In this document: in pieces, positions 17,826-26,790 of the stretch | How positions within the stretch are numbered: the stretch's first letter is position 1 | Layout: each line of letters opens with the position of its first letter | Assembly: GCF_025244825.1 (NCBI RefSeq) | Contig: NZ_CP104263.1 | Span: forward strand, 2,666,001 to 2,730,000 | DNA length: 64,000 nucleotides | DNA from: Arthrobacter jinronghuae | GTDB lineage: Bacteria; Actinomycetota; Actinomycetes; Actinomycetales; Micrococcaceae | Direction of reading: 5' to 3' | Notes under the pieces: model-generated | Databases searched by the model: none | Told to the model about the DNA's origin: nothing | Seen by the model: only the letters and a program-made list of their open reading frames with translations | Made by a program: the position numbers and the translations under genes

Positions 17826-18806
17826 ATGATCACAGTTACCGACCTTCGCAAGGTCTACCGGCAGGGTGACCGCATGGTCACTGCACTGGACGGCGTGAGC
17901 CTGAGCGTGCCCAAGGGTTCGATCCACGGGATCATCGGCCACTCCGGTGCCGGAAAGTCCACCCTGGTCCGCTGCCTGACCCTGCTGGACCGGCCGACGT
18001 CGGGCTCGGTCACCATCGACGGCCGTGAACTGACCGCTGTGAAGGACTCCGAGATCCGCGCGGCCCGCCGCCGGATCGGCATGGTGTTCCAGCACGCGAA
18101 CCTCATGGACTCCCGCACCGCCGCTGCCAACATTGCCCACCCGCTGGAGCTGGTGGGGACGAAGAAGAGCGTCATCGATGCCCGGGTGAAGGAACTGCTG
18201 GCCCTCGTGGGCCTCGAAGGCAGCGCCGGGGCGTACCCCGCCCAGCTTTCCGGCGGACAGAAGCAGCGCGTGGGCATCGCCCGGGCGCTGGCTTCCGATC
18301 CCGATGTGCTCCTGTGCGATGAGCCGACGTCGGCCCTGGACCCCAGCACCACGGACGACATCCTGGACCTGATTTCCGATCTCACCCGCCGCCTGGACCT
18401 GACGGTCCTGATCATCACGCACGAGATGAACGTGGTGAAGCGGATCTGCGATTCGGTATCCCTGCTCGAGGCAGGACGGGTGGTGGAACACGGTCCGCTG
18501 CGCGAGGTCGCCTCCGACCTGCGCGGCCGGCTGGCCAAACAGCTGATCCCGCTGCCCGTGACGCCGCCGTCTCCCGGCGGTCCGGTCCTGGAACTGCTGT
18601 TCACGGGCCAGACCACCTCGGACCCGGTGCTTTCCGCCCTCACCCGCCGGTTCGACACCGATGTCAACGTCCTTGCCGGCAGCGTCGAACTGCTGGCCGG
18701 CACCCGCTTCGGACGGCTGCGCATCCAGTTGGACACGCATACCGACATGGCCGCCGTCCATGAATACCTCGCCCTGCAGGGCGTCACCGTGGAGGTGGCA
18801 GCATGA
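17826..18806 (+). CDS. metN: Methionine ABC transporter ATP-binding protein MetN
   Basis: A 326-residue importer ATPase that energises D/L-methionine uptake with MetI and MetQ. Walker A (IIGHSGAGKSTLVR), the signature LSGGQKQRVGIARAL and Walker [14 protein letters not shown] are canonical. The last 80 or so residues form the NIL domain (GSVELLAGTRFGRLRIQLD), which in E. coli MetN binds methionine and inhibits transport when internal methionine is high. The order metN-metI-metQ and the 4-nt overlap with metI support the assignment. Expression is probably controlled by the leader described just upstream. Confidence 0.95.
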   Translation: MITVTDLRKVYRQGDRMVTALDGVSLSVPKGSIHGIIGHSGAGKSTLVRCLTLLDRPTSGSVTIDGRELTAVKDSEIRAARRRIGMVFQHANLMDSRTAAANIAHPLELVGTKKSVIDARVKELLALVGLEGSAGAYPAQLSGGQKQRVGIARALASDPDVLLCDEPTSALDPSTTDDILDLISDLTRRLDLTVLIITHEMNVVKRICDSVSLLEAGRVVEHGPLREVASDLRGRLAKQLIPLPVTPPSPGGPVLELLFTGQTTSDPVLSALTRRFDTDVNVLAGSVELLAGTRFGRLRIQLDTHTDMAAVHEYLALQGVTVEVAA

Positions 18807-19591
18807 ACTTCCTGACCGGACTCTTCGACAACCCCGGGATTACCAAGGCACTGCCCGAAGCCGTGGTGGAGACCCTCCAGATGGTCGGCATCGCCGGGTT
18901 CTTCACCCTGCTGATCGGCCTGCCGCTGGGCGTATTCCTGCACGTCAGCGCGCCCGGGGGCCTGCTCCCGATGAAGATCGTCAACCGGATTGTCAGCGAC
19001 ATCATCGTCAACATCACCCGGTCGGTACCGTTCGCCATCCTCATGGTCACCCTGATTCCGCTGGCACGCCTCATCACCGGGACCTCGATCGGGCCCGTGG
19101 CCGCCTCCGTATCGCTGAGCATCGCCACCATCCCGTTCTTTGCACGGCTGGTGGAAAACGCGCTCCGCGACGTCTCCGGCGGCAAGATCGATGCAGCCCT
19201 GGTGATGGGCTCAACCAAGATGCAGGTGGTCACCAAGGTGCTGCTGCGCGAAGCCCTGCCGGGCCTCGTCGCCGCCCTGACCACCACGCTGGTGACCCTC
19301 GTGGGCTACTCCGCCATGGCCGGCATCGTCGGCGGCGGCGGCCTCGGCCGGCTGGCCTACAACTACGGCGTCCAGCGCTTCGACACCCAGGTCATGGTGG
19401 TCACGATCATCATCATCGTGGCCCTCGTGCAGATCATCCAGCTGGCCGGCGACTTCGCCTCGCGCCGGGTCGACCACCGGTCCGCGTCAGGTACCGGACG
19501 GCGCAGCCGCCCGGCTGCCGCGGCAGAAGGCATCAGCCCCGCCGCCGCACCCGCCGGCTCCGCCCGGGAACCCGACAGGACCACTGTCTAG
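18803..19591 (+). CDS. metI: Methionine ABC transporter permease MetI
   Basis: A 262-residue inner-membrane protein with about five hydrophobic helices (for example GFFTLLIGLPLGVFLHV and ALTTTLVTLVGYSAMAGIV) and the EAA-type coupling loop ALVMGSTKMQVVTKVLLREA that contacts MetN. The C-terminal 45 residues are an Arg/Ala/Pro-rich cytoplasmic extension not expected in the E. coli protein. The start overlaps the metN stop (ATGA). Confidence 0.93.
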   Translation: MNFLTGLFDNPGITKALPEAVVETLQMVGIAGFFTLLIGLPLGVFLHVSAPGGLLPMKIVNRIVSDIIVNITRSVPFAILMVTLIPLARLITGTSIGPVAASVSLSIATIPFFARLVENALRDVSGGKIDAALVMGSTKMQVVTKVLLREALPGLVAALTTTLVTLVGYSAMAGIVGGGGLGRLAYNYGVQRFDTQVMVVTIIIIVALVQIIQLAGDFASRRVDHRSASGTGRRSRPAAAAEGISPAAAPAGSAREPDRTTV

Positions 19592-19715
19592 TCTCAGTCT
19601 TCGGCTGGTCCGGGCTCTGCCCGGACCAGCCGGATCTGCAGCCAGTAGCCGCTAGCTGCACCTTCCCCGGACGGCGAAGCACCGCTTCCCGGGTCACGTG
19701 AAAGGAACGCACTAG

Positions 19716-20555
19716 ATGCGTAAAGCACTTACCCTCGTTGCCACCGGTGTGGCCACTGCCCTGGCGCTGACGGCTTGCGGCGGATCCGATTCCGCCTCCA
19801 GCTCCGTGGACAGCCTTGATCCCGCAAACCCGGTCACCCTGACCGTGGGCGCCAGCCCCACGCCGCACGCCCGGATCCTCGAATTTGTCCGGGACAACCT
19901 CGCCGAGGACACCGGCCTGGAACTCGAAATCCAGGAGTTTGACGACTACGTCACGCCGAACATCTCCCTGAACGACGGCGACAGCGACGTCAACTTCTAC
20001 CAGCACCTGCCCTACCTGGAATCCCAGATGGAGAGCCAGGGCTACGAGTTCGAGCACGGCGCCGGAATCCATGTAGAGCCCTACGCCGCGTTCTCGGAGA
20101 AGCATGAGGACGTCTCCACCATCAAGGAGGGCGCCCGGGTGATGGTCACCAACGACCCCTCGAACCAGGCCCGCGCCCTGAAGATGCTTGAGGAAGCCGG
20201 ACTTGTGAAGGACATCGCGGACGATTCCTCCGTGCTGACCCTGACCGAGGAACAGAATCCCAAGGACCTGGACTTCCAGGAAAACCAGCCGGAACTGCTG
20301 GTCAACGACCTCAGTGATCCCACCGTGGACCTGGCCATCATCAACGGCAACTACATCCTCGAAGCCGGACTGAACACCGACGACGCCCTGCTGGTGGAAT
20401 CCGCCGAGGACAACCCGTACGCCAACTTCCTGGTCTGGAAGACCGGCAACAAGGACGCACGGATCGACAAGCTCGAGGAACTGCTCCACTCCCCCGAAAC
20501 CAAGGCCTTCATCGAAGAGACCTGGCCGAACGGCGACGTGACTGCTGCTTTCTAG
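19716..20555 (+). CDS. metQ: Methionine-binding lipoprotein MetQ
   Basis: A 279-residue NlpA/MetQ-family solute-binding lipoprotein. The N-terminus is a lipoprotein signal (MRKALTLVATGVATALA followed by lipobox LTAC), so the mature protein is anchored by a lipidated cysteine at about residue 21. The body begins with TLTVGASPTPHARILEFV and contains DSDVNFYQHLPYL, typical of the family. A GTGAAAGGAACG ribosome-binding region precedes the ATG, and a 124-nt gap separates it from metI. It delivers methionine to the MetNI complex. Confidence 0.95.
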   Translation: MRKALTLVATGVATALALTACGGSDSASSSVDSLDPANPVTLTVGASPTPHARILEFVRDNLAEDTGLELEIQEFDDYVTPNISLNDGDSDVNFYQHLPYLESQMESQGYEFEHGAGIHVEPYAAFSEKHEDVSTIKEGARVMVTNDPSNQARALKMLEEAGLVKDIADDSSVLTLTEEQNPKDLDFQENQPELLVNDLSDPTVDLAIINGNYILEAGLNTDDALLVESAEDNPYANFLVWKTGNKDARIDKLEELLHSPETKAFIEETWPNGDVTAAF

Positions 20556-20570
20556 AGCGGGACAACGAAA

Positions 20571-20613
20571 AACCCCGCACTTCCCGTTTCAACGGGAGGT
20601 GCGGGGTTTTTTT
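20571..20613. terminator. Terminator between metQ and hemL
   Basis: AACCCCGCAC plus TCCCG pairs with the complementary CGGGA plus GTGCGGGGTT (about 20571-20607), with one internal mismatch, and is followed by a run of seven or more T. The A run on the left side may also serve the convergent hemL transcript. Confidence 0.85.
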
Positions 20614-20631
20614 ACTGCCTGAACCCGGCCC

Positions 20632-21957
20632 TTACGGCTGGGCCGCAGCAGCGGCCTTCGCGGCGGCCGGCAGCGCGGCGTAGATCCGGTCCATAGCGGC
20701 GTCGTCGTGGGCGCCGGACAGGAACCAGGCCTCGAACACCGACGGCGGAAGGTACACCCCGGCGTCGAGCATCGAGTGGAAGAACGGCCGATACCGGAAG
20801 GCTTCCTGCGCCTGGGCCTGCTCGTAGTTGTGCACGCCGGTGGCGGAGGTGCCGAAGGCGACGCTGAAGAGGCTGCCCGCGCGCTGGATGCTGTGGTCCA
20901 CGCCGGCTTTGTCCAGTTCGGCGGACACGGCGGCGGAGAGCTCCGCGGAACGGGCGTCGACGTTGGCATAAACCTCGGCGGTGGCGGCCTTGAGCGTGGC
21001 GACGCCGGCCGCCATCGCAATCGGGTTACCCGAGAGGGTGCCGGCCTGGTAGACCGGGCCCAGCGGGGCGAGGTAGTCCATCACGTCGGCGCGGCCTCCG
21101 AGCGCTGCGACGGGCATCCCGCCGCCGATCACCTTGCCGAAGGTGAACAGGTCCGGCGTCCAGCCTTCCTTCGCGCCGGTCAGGCCCCAGTAACCGGCCG
21201 GGCCGGTACGGAAGCCGGTGAGTACCTCGTCGAGGATCAGCAGCGCGCCGTGCGAGGCGGTGATCCGGGACAGTGCGGCATTGAAGCCCTCATCCGGAGT
21301 GACCACGCCCATGTTCGCCGGAGCGGCCTCGGTGATGACGGCGGCAATGTTGGCGCCGTGCTCGGCGAACGCCTTTTCGACGGCGGCAACGTCGTTGTAC
21401 GGCAGCACCAGCGTCTCGGCGGCAGTGGCTTCGGTGACGCCGGCCGAGCCGGGCAGTGCCAGGGTGGCCAGGCCGGAACCGGCGGAGGCCAGCAGTCCGT
21501 CGAGGTGGCCGTGGTAGCAGCCGGCGAACTTGATGACCAGGTTCCGGCCGGTGTAGCCGCGGGCCAGCCGGATCGCGGTCATGGTGGCCTCGGTGCCGGT
21601 GGAGACCATGCGCAGGCGCTTCACGCCCGGCACGCGGTCCATCACCAGCTGCGCCAGTTCGGCCTCGGCCGGGGTGGACGCACCGAAGGACAGTCCGTTG
21701 TCCACGGCCGCGTGTACTGCGGCCAGGACATCCGGATGGGAGTGGCCCACCAGTGCCGGGCCCCAGGAGCAGACGAGGTCCACGTATTCGCGGCCCTCGG
21801 AGTCGGTGATGTACGGGCCCCTGGCGGAAACCATGAAACGGGGCGTGCCGCCCACGGAGCCGAAGGCCCGGACCGGGGAGTTCACGCCGCCGGGCATCAG
21901 GGCCCGGGCGCGGTCAAAGAGTTCTTCGGAGGAAGACGGTGAGACAGGTGAGGACAT
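20632..21957 (-). CDS. hemL: Glutamate-1-semialdehyde 2,1-aminomutase HemL
   Basis: A 441-residue PLP-dependent aminomutase that converts glutamate-1-semialdehyde to 5-aminolaevulinate, the second step of the C5 pathway. The PLP lysine is in [17 protein letters not shown], and [11 protein letters not shown] at the N-terminus is typical. It is the last gene of the hemQ-hemH-hemC-hemD-hemB-hemL series: the ATG shares one base with the hemB stop (TAATG), and AAGGAAAG inside hemB serves as ribosome-binding site. It works with hemA, which lies about 9 kb away in this window. Confidence 0.97.
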   Translation of the reverse strand: MSSPVSPSSSEELFDRARALMPGGVNSPVRAFGSVGGTPRFMVSARGPYITDSEGREYVDLVCSWGPALVGHSHPDVLAAVHAAVDNGLSFGASTPAEAELAQLVMDRVPGVKRLRMVSTGTEATMTAIRLARGYTGRNLVIKFAGCYHGHLDGLLASAGSGLATLALPGSAGVTEATAAETLVLPYNDVAAVEKAFAEHGANIAAVITEAAPANMGVVTPDEGFNAALSRITASHGALLILDEVLTGFRTGPAGYWGLTGAKEGWTPDLFTFGKVIGGGMPVAALGGRADVMDYLAPLGPVYQAGTLSGNPIAMAAGVATLKAATAEVYANVDARSAELSAAVSAELDKAGVDHSIQRAGSLFSVAFGTSATGVHNYEQAQAQEAFRYRPFFHSMLDAGVYLPPSVFEAWFLSGAHDDAAMDRIYAALPAAAKAAAAAQP

Positions 21958-22940
21958 TACTTGCTTTCCTTCAGCCAGGCCGCCAGTTCGGTGGCCCAGT
22001 AGGTGAGAATCATGTTGGCGCCGGCCCGCTTGATGCCCAGCACGGACTCTTCGATGGCCCGGCGGCGGTCAATCCAGCCGTTGGCGGCGGCAGCTTCAAT
22101 CATCGCGTACTCGCCGGAGATCTGGTAAGCGCCCACCGGGACCGGGGACATGGCGGCCACATCGGCAAGCACGTCGAGGTAGCTCATGGCCGGCTTGACC
22201 ATCACCATGTCGGCGCCTTCTTCGAGGTCCAGCTCCACTTCGAGGAGTGCCTCGCGGCGGTTCGAGGCATCCATCTGGTAGGTCCGGCGGTCGCCCTGCA
22301 GCTGGGAGTCCACGGCTTCGCGGAAGGGGCCGTAGAACGCGGAGGCGTACTTGGCGGCGTAGGCGAACAGGGAAACGTCGGTGAAACCGGCGGTATCCAA
22401 GGCGTGGCGGATCACGGCGATCTGCCCGTCCATCATGCCCGACGGGCCCAGCACATGCGCGCCGGCGCGGGCCTGCTCCACGGCCATCCGACCGTAGATC
22501 TCCAGGGTGGTGTCATTGTCCACCACGCCGTTTTCATCCAGCACGCCGCAGTGTCCGTGGTCGGTGAATTCGTCCAGGCAGACGTCGCTCATGATGACCA
22601 GCTCGTCGCCGACTTCCTCGCGGACGGCGGCGATGCCGCGGTTGAGGATGCCGTTGGGATCGGTGCCTGCGCTGCCGACGGCGTCGCGCTCGGCGGGGAT
22701 GCCGAAGAGCATGATGCCGCCGATGCCCAGCTCTGCCGCTTCGGAAGCGGCCTTCTTCAGGCTGTCCAGGGTGTGCTGGACGACGCCGGGCATGGACGTG
22801 AGCGGGTTCGGCTCGGTGATGCCCTCACGGACGAAGGCCGGAAGGATCAGCTCGGCCGGGTCCAGCCGGAATTCTGCGGTCAGCCGCCGCATGGCGGGGG
22901 TGGTGCGGAGGCGGCGGGGACGGTGCTGGGGGAAGCTCAT
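21957..22940 (-). CDS. hemB: Porphobilinogen synthase (5-aminolaevulinate dehydratase) HemB
   Basis: A 327-residue enzyme condensing two 5-aminolaevulinate molecules to porphobilinogen. The Schiff-base lysine is in [15 protein letters not shown]. The metal-site segment reads [14 protein letters not shown]: the second cysteine of the zinc-type DxCxC motif is Asp, which indicates the magnesium-dependent class. The ATG that gives [12 protein letters not shown] is chosen because the preceding 21 in-frame residues do not resemble the family. It is separated from hemD by 34 nt and overlaps hemL by one base. Confidence 0.96.
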   Translation of the reverse strand: MSFPQHRPRRLRTTPAMRRLTAEFRLDPAELILPAFVREGITEPNPLTSMPGVVQHTLDSLKKAASEAAELGIGGIMLFGIPAERDAVGSAGTDPNGILNRGIAAVREEVGDELVIMSDVCLDEFTDHGHCGVLDENGVVDNDTTLEIYGRMAVEQARAGAHVLGPSGMMDGQIAVIRHALDTAGFTDVSLFAYAAKYASAFYGPFREAVDSQLQGDRRTYQMDASNRREALLEVELDLEEGADMVMVKPAMSYLDVLADVAAMSPVPVGAYQISGEYAMIEAAAANGWIDRRRAIEESVLGIKRAGANMILTYWATELAAWLKESK

Positions 22941-22974
22941 GGGGATGGTTCTGCCTTCCGGTAATGATGGGGAA

Positions 22975-23838
22975 CTAGGGAGTAGGACCCGTAGACATAG
23001 CAACGGAGAGTGCGTGGGCTATTCCCGCCGGGGTTGGCTGCTTCGCCACTGCATCCGGTCCCGCGCCCAGTTCGCGCATCCGCGCAGCTGTGCTGTCGCC
23101 GATGGCCACCAGCAGTGTTCCGGCCGGGACCGGCACACAGCGCCGGACGAACCGGCGGGCGATGCTCGGGGAGGTGAGGACGACGGCGCGGCGTCCGGCC
23201 GGTGCCGACGCGGCGAAGGCTTCGGGGTCCAGGAGTCCTCCCCCGGTAACCGCCGGGGTGAAGCGCACGCCGGTGGCCGGGTAGTCCACGGTGCAGTACG
23301 CGGTCACGGCGCGGACCTCCCAGCCCAGGGCGGTCAGCGCCTCGTGCAGGGACGGGTCGGCGATATCGGCCTGCGGCAGCAGCACCCGCAGATCGCCGCC
23401 CTCCGGATCCGATCCGGAAGGATCCGGCCAGGAGGCGGCCAGGCCGCGGGCTGACTGGTCGGTGTCCGGCAGGAAATCGATATCGAAGCCGACTTCCTCC
23501 AAGGCCTGCCGCGTTCCGGCGCCGACGGCCGCGATCCGGGTATCGGCGGGCACCAGGGCCACGGGGCAGATGCCCAGGGCTGCACACCGGCGGGTCACGG
23601 CCCGCACGGTGGTGACACTGGTGAAGACCACCCAGGCGAACCGGCCGGCCTTCAGCGAATTGAGTGCGCGGTCCAGCAGGGCGGTGTCCGCCGGGAACTG
23701 GAAATCGATCAGGGGCATCAGCGTCACCGATGCCCCGCAGTCCTGCAGCTCCCGGACCATGGCCGAAGCCCGGTCCGGGGTGCGTGGAAGGACAACGTTC
23801 AGTCCGGCGAGGTCCGGACCCTGGTGTCTGGCTGCCAT
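22975..23838 (-). CDS. hemD: Uroporphyrinogen-III synthase HemD
   Basis: A 287-residue protein of the poorly conserved HemD family that cyclises hydroxymethylbilane with inversion of ring D. Supporting features are [17 protein letters not shown] at the N-terminus, [13 protein letters not shown] in the first domain, [11 protein letters not shown] near the end, and the position directly after hemC. There is no fused methyltransferase domain, unlike CobA-HemD fusions in many actinobacteria. A GGAG 9 nt upstream of the ATG can act as ribosome-binding site. Confidence 0.9.
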   Translation of the reverse strand: MAARHQGPDLAGLNVVLPRTPDRASAMVRELQDCGASVTLMPLIDFQFPADTALLDRALNSLKAGRFAWVVFTSVTTVRAVTRRCAALGICPVALVPADTRIAAVGAGTRQALEEVGFDIDFLPDTDQSARGLAASWPDPSGSDPEGGDLRVLLPQADIADPSLHEALTALGWEVRAVTAYCTVDYPATGVRFTPAVTGGGLLDPEAFAASAPAGRRAVVLTSPSIARRFVRRCVPVPAGTLLVAIGDSTAARMRELGAGPDAVAKQPTPAGIAHALSVAMSTGPTP

Positions 23839-23862
23839 TTCAGCAGCTCCGGAAGCCGGGCA

Positions 23863-24819
23863 TCAGCTGGCAGGAAGATCCGTGAGCTGCGCGGCGCCGG
23901 CCGCCAGCAGCTCCTCGGCAACCTGCACGCCCAAGGCGCGGGCGGCATCTTCGTTGCGTTCGCTGACGACGCCGGTGCGGCGCATCAGCCGGGTGCCGTC
24001 GTCGCTGCAGACCACGGCTTCGAGCGTGATGCCGTCGGCTCCGACGCTGGCCAGCGCACCGACCGGAGCCGTGCACCCGGCCTCAAGCCTGCCGAGCATG
24101 GCCCGTTCGGCTGCCACCGTGAGGCGGCTGTCGAGGTGGTCATACGCGGCAAGTGCGGCCGCGAGCTGCCCTTCGGCGGCGTCGGCCGTGCGGCATTCCA
24201 CTGCCAGCGCTCCCTGCCCGGGGGCGGGAAGCATCACGGCGGGATCAATGAATTCGGTGACCATGTTCAGCCGGCCCAGCCGGGCCAGGCCGGCGGCCGC
24301 CAGCACCACGGCGTCGAGGTCACCGGGCGCGCCTTCCACCAGGCCGGCAACCCGGCCGAGGCGGGTATCCACGTTGCCGCGGATGTCCACGATCTCCAGA
24401 TCCGGGCGGGCGGCCCGCAGCTGGGCTGCCCGGCGCGGGGAGCCGGTGCCGATCTTCGCACCGGCAGGAAGCTGTGCCAGGGTCAGCCCGTCACGGGCAC
24501 ACAGCACGTCGCGCACATCCACCCGTTCCGGAATGGCGCCCAGGACAAGGCCGTCCGCCGGGGAGGTGGGCAGGTCCTTGAGTGAGTGCACGGCGACGTC
24601 GCAGTCTCCGCGCAGCAGCGAGTCGCGCAGCGCGGCAACGAACACGCCGGTTCCGCCGATCTGCGACAGGGCGGCACGGTTGATGTCACCCTCGGTCCGC
24701 ACGCGGACCAGTTCGACGTCGAAACCGCCGAGCCCGGACAGCGCCTCGGCCACGGTGGTGGTTTGGGTAACGGCCAGGGCGCTGCCGCGGGTGCCGATGA
24801 GGACGGGCGACTGCGCCAC
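23863..24819 (-). CDS. hemC: Hydroxymethylbilane synthase (porphobilinogen deaminase) HemC
   Basis: A 318-residue enzyme that polymerises four porphobilinogens into hydroxymethylbilane. The N-terminus IGTRGSALAVTQT and the cofactor loop LGRLEAGCTAPVGALA, whose cysteine carries the dipyrromethane cofactor, are diagnostic. The start is a GTG sharing one base with the hemH TAG stop (TAGTG). The longer reading frame upstream is arginine-rich shadow sequence of hemH. It is translationally coupled between hemH and hemD. Confidence 0.96.
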   Translation of the reverse strand: MAQSPVLIGTRGSALAVTQTTTVAEALSGLGGFDVELVRVRTEGDINRAALSQIGGTGVFVAALRDSLLRGDCDVAVHSLKDLPTSPADGLVLGAIPERVDVRDVLCARDGLTLAQLPAGAKIGTGSPRRAAQLRAARPDLEIVDIRGNVDTRLGRVAGLVEGAPGDLDAVVLAAAGLARLGRLNMVTEFIDPAVMLPAPGQGALAVECRTADAAEGQLAAALAAYDHLDSRLTVAAERAMLGRLEAGCTAPVGALASVGADGITLEAVVCSDDGTRLMRRTGVVSERNEDAARALGVQVAEELLAAGAAQLTDLPAS

Positions 24820-26012
24820 TACTCGACGCCCACGGTGGAGTCGGCGCCCGCGATGGTCGGCTTTTCGCCGCGCAGGTTCGCGCAGCAGCCGGGGCGGCAG
24901 ACGTCGTACCACGGACCGAGGTCGGTCATGGCGGGGCGGATGGCAATGTTGTTTTCCAGGGTGCGTTCCTGCAGCAGGTCCACCAGGCCGGACACGAAGG
25001 TCTCGTGGATGCCGGGGGTCGGCGTGCGGTCCGCCGCCAGGCCCAGTTCCGTGCAGGTGTCCATGGCCTCGGTGTCGAGGTCCCAGATCACTTCCATGTG
25101 GTCGCTGACGAAGCCCAGCGGAACAATGACCACGCCGTTGACGCCCTTGGCGGGCAGTTCGGCGATCGCGTCGTTGATGTCCGGTTCCAGCCAGGGGATG
25201 TGCGGTGCACCGGAGCGGGACTGGTAGACCAGCTGCCAGTCCATGCCTGCGGCTTCGGGGACGCGCTCCATGATGGCGCGGGCGTTGGCCAGGTGCTGGG
25301 CGACGTAGGCGCTGCCTTCTTCGAACTCGCGGTCGCGCGGGCCGGAGGCTTCGGCGTCGGCGGTGGGAATGGAGTGGGTGGAGAAGAGGATCTCGATCTT
25401 CTCGTTGTCCACGCCCTTGGCGGCCAGCTGTGCGCGGACCTTGGCCACGGACTCGCGGACGCCTTCGACGAAGGGCTCCACGAAGCCGGGGTGGTCGAAG
25501 TACTGGCGGACCTTGTCCACGTGCAGCTTCTTGTCCAGCCCGGTCTTCAGGAGGTTCATGCCCAGGTCTTCGCGGTACTGGCGGCAGCTCGAGTACGAGG
25601 AGTAGACGCTGGTGGTGACCATCAGGATGCGGCGGTAGCCGGTGTCGTACGCCTCCTGGAGGACGTCCTTGATGTAGGGCGCCCAGTTGCGGTTGCCCCA
25701 GAGGACGGGCAGTTCGACGCCGCGGCGTGCCAGCTCTGCTTCCAGTGCGGCCTTCAGCGCGCGGTTCTGCTCGTTGATGGGGCTGATGCCGCCGTTGGCG
25801 CGGTAGTGGGTGGCCACTTCCTCCAGCCGCTCATCGGGGATGCCGCGGCCGGCGGTGACGTTGCGCAGGAAGGGAATGACGTCTTCCTGGCCTTCCGGGC
25901 CGCCGAAGGAGGCCAGCAGGATGGCGTCGTAGTGCTTCGGGGCCATGCGGCCGTTTTCATCGACGCCCTCAAAGGGGTCGAAGGCAGGCTCGTGGGAAAC
26001 AGCGGATGTCAT
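24819..26012 (-). CDS. hemH: Coproporphyrin III ferrochelatase (CpfC/HemH)
   Basis: A 397-residue class of ferrochelatase that in actinobacteria inserts Fe(II) into coproporphyrin III. The conserved substrate-site region contains LLASFGGPEGQEDVIPFL, the catalytic histidine lies in LFSTHSIPT, and a C-terminal CRPGCCANL could hold the [2Fe-2S] cluster often seen in actinobacterial enzymes. The ATG overlaps the hemQ stop (ATGA). The adjacent ChdC and CgoX genes support the coproporphyrin-dependent rather than protoporphyrin-dependent reading. Confidence 0.95.
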   Translation of the reverse strand: MTSAVSHEPAFDPFEGVDENGRMAPKHYDAILLASFGGPEGQEDVIPFLRNVTAGRGIPDERLEEVATHYRANGGISPINEQNRALKAALEAELARRGVELPVLWGNRNWAPYIKDVLQEAYDTGYRRILMVTTSVYSSYSSCRQYREDLGMNLLKTGLDKKLHVDKVRQYFDHPGFVEPFVEGVRESVAKVRAQLAAKGVDNEKIEILFSTHSIPTADAEASGPRDREFEEGSAYVAQHLANARAIMERVPEAAGMDWQLVYQSRSGAPHIPWLEPDINDAIAELPAKGVNGVVIVPLGFVSDHMEVIWDLDTEAMDTCTELGLAADRTPTPGIHETFVSGLVDLLQERTLENNIAIRPAMTDLGPWYDVCRPGCCANLRGEKPTIAGADSTVGVE

Positions 26013-26716
26013 TTGAGTACCTCGGCAACTTCTGCGGCCGGGATACGCCGGCCGGTATAGAACGGGACTTCTTCACGGACGTGGTTGCGTGCCTCGGTGG
26101 CGCGCAGGTGGCGCATCATGTCGACAAGGTCAACCAGGTTGGGAGCTTCCAGGCCCAGGATCCATTCCCAGTCACCCAGGGCGAAGGAGGCCACGGTGTT
26201 GGCAAGGACCTGGGGGAATTCGCGGCCGAGCATGCCGTGGTCGCGCAGCATCTTGCCGCGTTCCTCGGCGGGCAGCTGGTACCACTCGTAGGAGCGGACA
26301 AACGGGTAAACGCAGATCCAGGTCTCGGGATCGATGCCCCGGGCGAAGGACGGCCAGTGGTTCTTGGAGAACTCGGCGTCGCGGTGCACGCCCATGGCGG
26401 ACCAGGCGATCTCGGTACCGGCGAACAGTTCCGTCCGGCGGATCTGCCGCAGGGCCGCCTGCAGCGCTTCCGGCGCGCTGCCGTGCAGCCACACCATCAC
26501 GTCGGCGTCCACGCGCATGGCGGACACGTCGTAGAGGCCGCGGAGCGTGACATTGCTGGCAGCCAGGTCCTTGGTCAGGGCCTCGAAGGCATCAACGGCA
26601 CCGTTCGAGACAGGCGCTTTCGGCATGGAGGACCGCTTGAAAACGGTCCAAAGGGTAAAGAACTGTTCGTCGTTGCCGGCCGTTCCGGCGGCGCTGCGGT
26701 CCATCGTCTCACTCAT
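26009..26716 (-). CDS. hemQ: Coproheme decarboxylase ChdC (HemQ)
   Basis: A 235-residue chlorite-dismutase-fold enzyme that converts coproheme to haem b with H2O2, the last step of the coproporphyrin pathway. Typical segments are FTLWTVFKRS at the N-terminus, ICVYPFVRSYEWYQLP, whose YPF tyrosine corresponds to the catalytic radical tyrosine, and the haem-ligand region RDHGMLGREFP. It is the first gene of the six-gene haem unit, so its promoter probably drives hemQ through hemL. A TATATG box on the minus strand at 26737-26742 is the best -10 candidate. Confidence 0.95.
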   Translation of the reverse strand: MSETMDRSAAGTAGNDEQFFTLWTVFKRSSMPKAPVSNGAVDAFEALTKDLAASNVTLRGLYDVSAMRVDADVMVWLHGSAPEALQAALRQIRRTELFAGTEIAWSAMGVHRDAEFSKNHWPSFARGIDPETWICVYPFVRSYEWYQLPAEERGKMLRDHGMLGREFPQVLANTVASFALGDWEWILGLEAPNLVDLVDMMRHLRATEARNHVREEVPFYTGRRIPAAEVAEVLK

Positions 26717-26756
26717 GTTTAACAGTCTGCCCTTTGCATATAGGTAAGTCGAAACA

Positions 26757-26786
26757 CCGCACTTCTACAAAGTGTAGAAAGTGCGG
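26757..26786. promoter_or_regulatory. Palindrome between hemY and hemQ: candidate operator or hairpin
   Basis: A perfect 7-3-7 palindrome TTCTACA-AAG-TGTAGAA (26763-26779) is flanked by CCGCAC and GTGCGG, extending it to a 13-bp stem with one bulged A (26780). It lies 5 nt past the hemY stop and overlaps the expected -35 zone of the hemQ promoter, so it could be a repressor site, a weak terminator for hemY (only TGTTTC follows), or both. Confidence 0.5.
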
Positions 26787-26790
26787 AACA

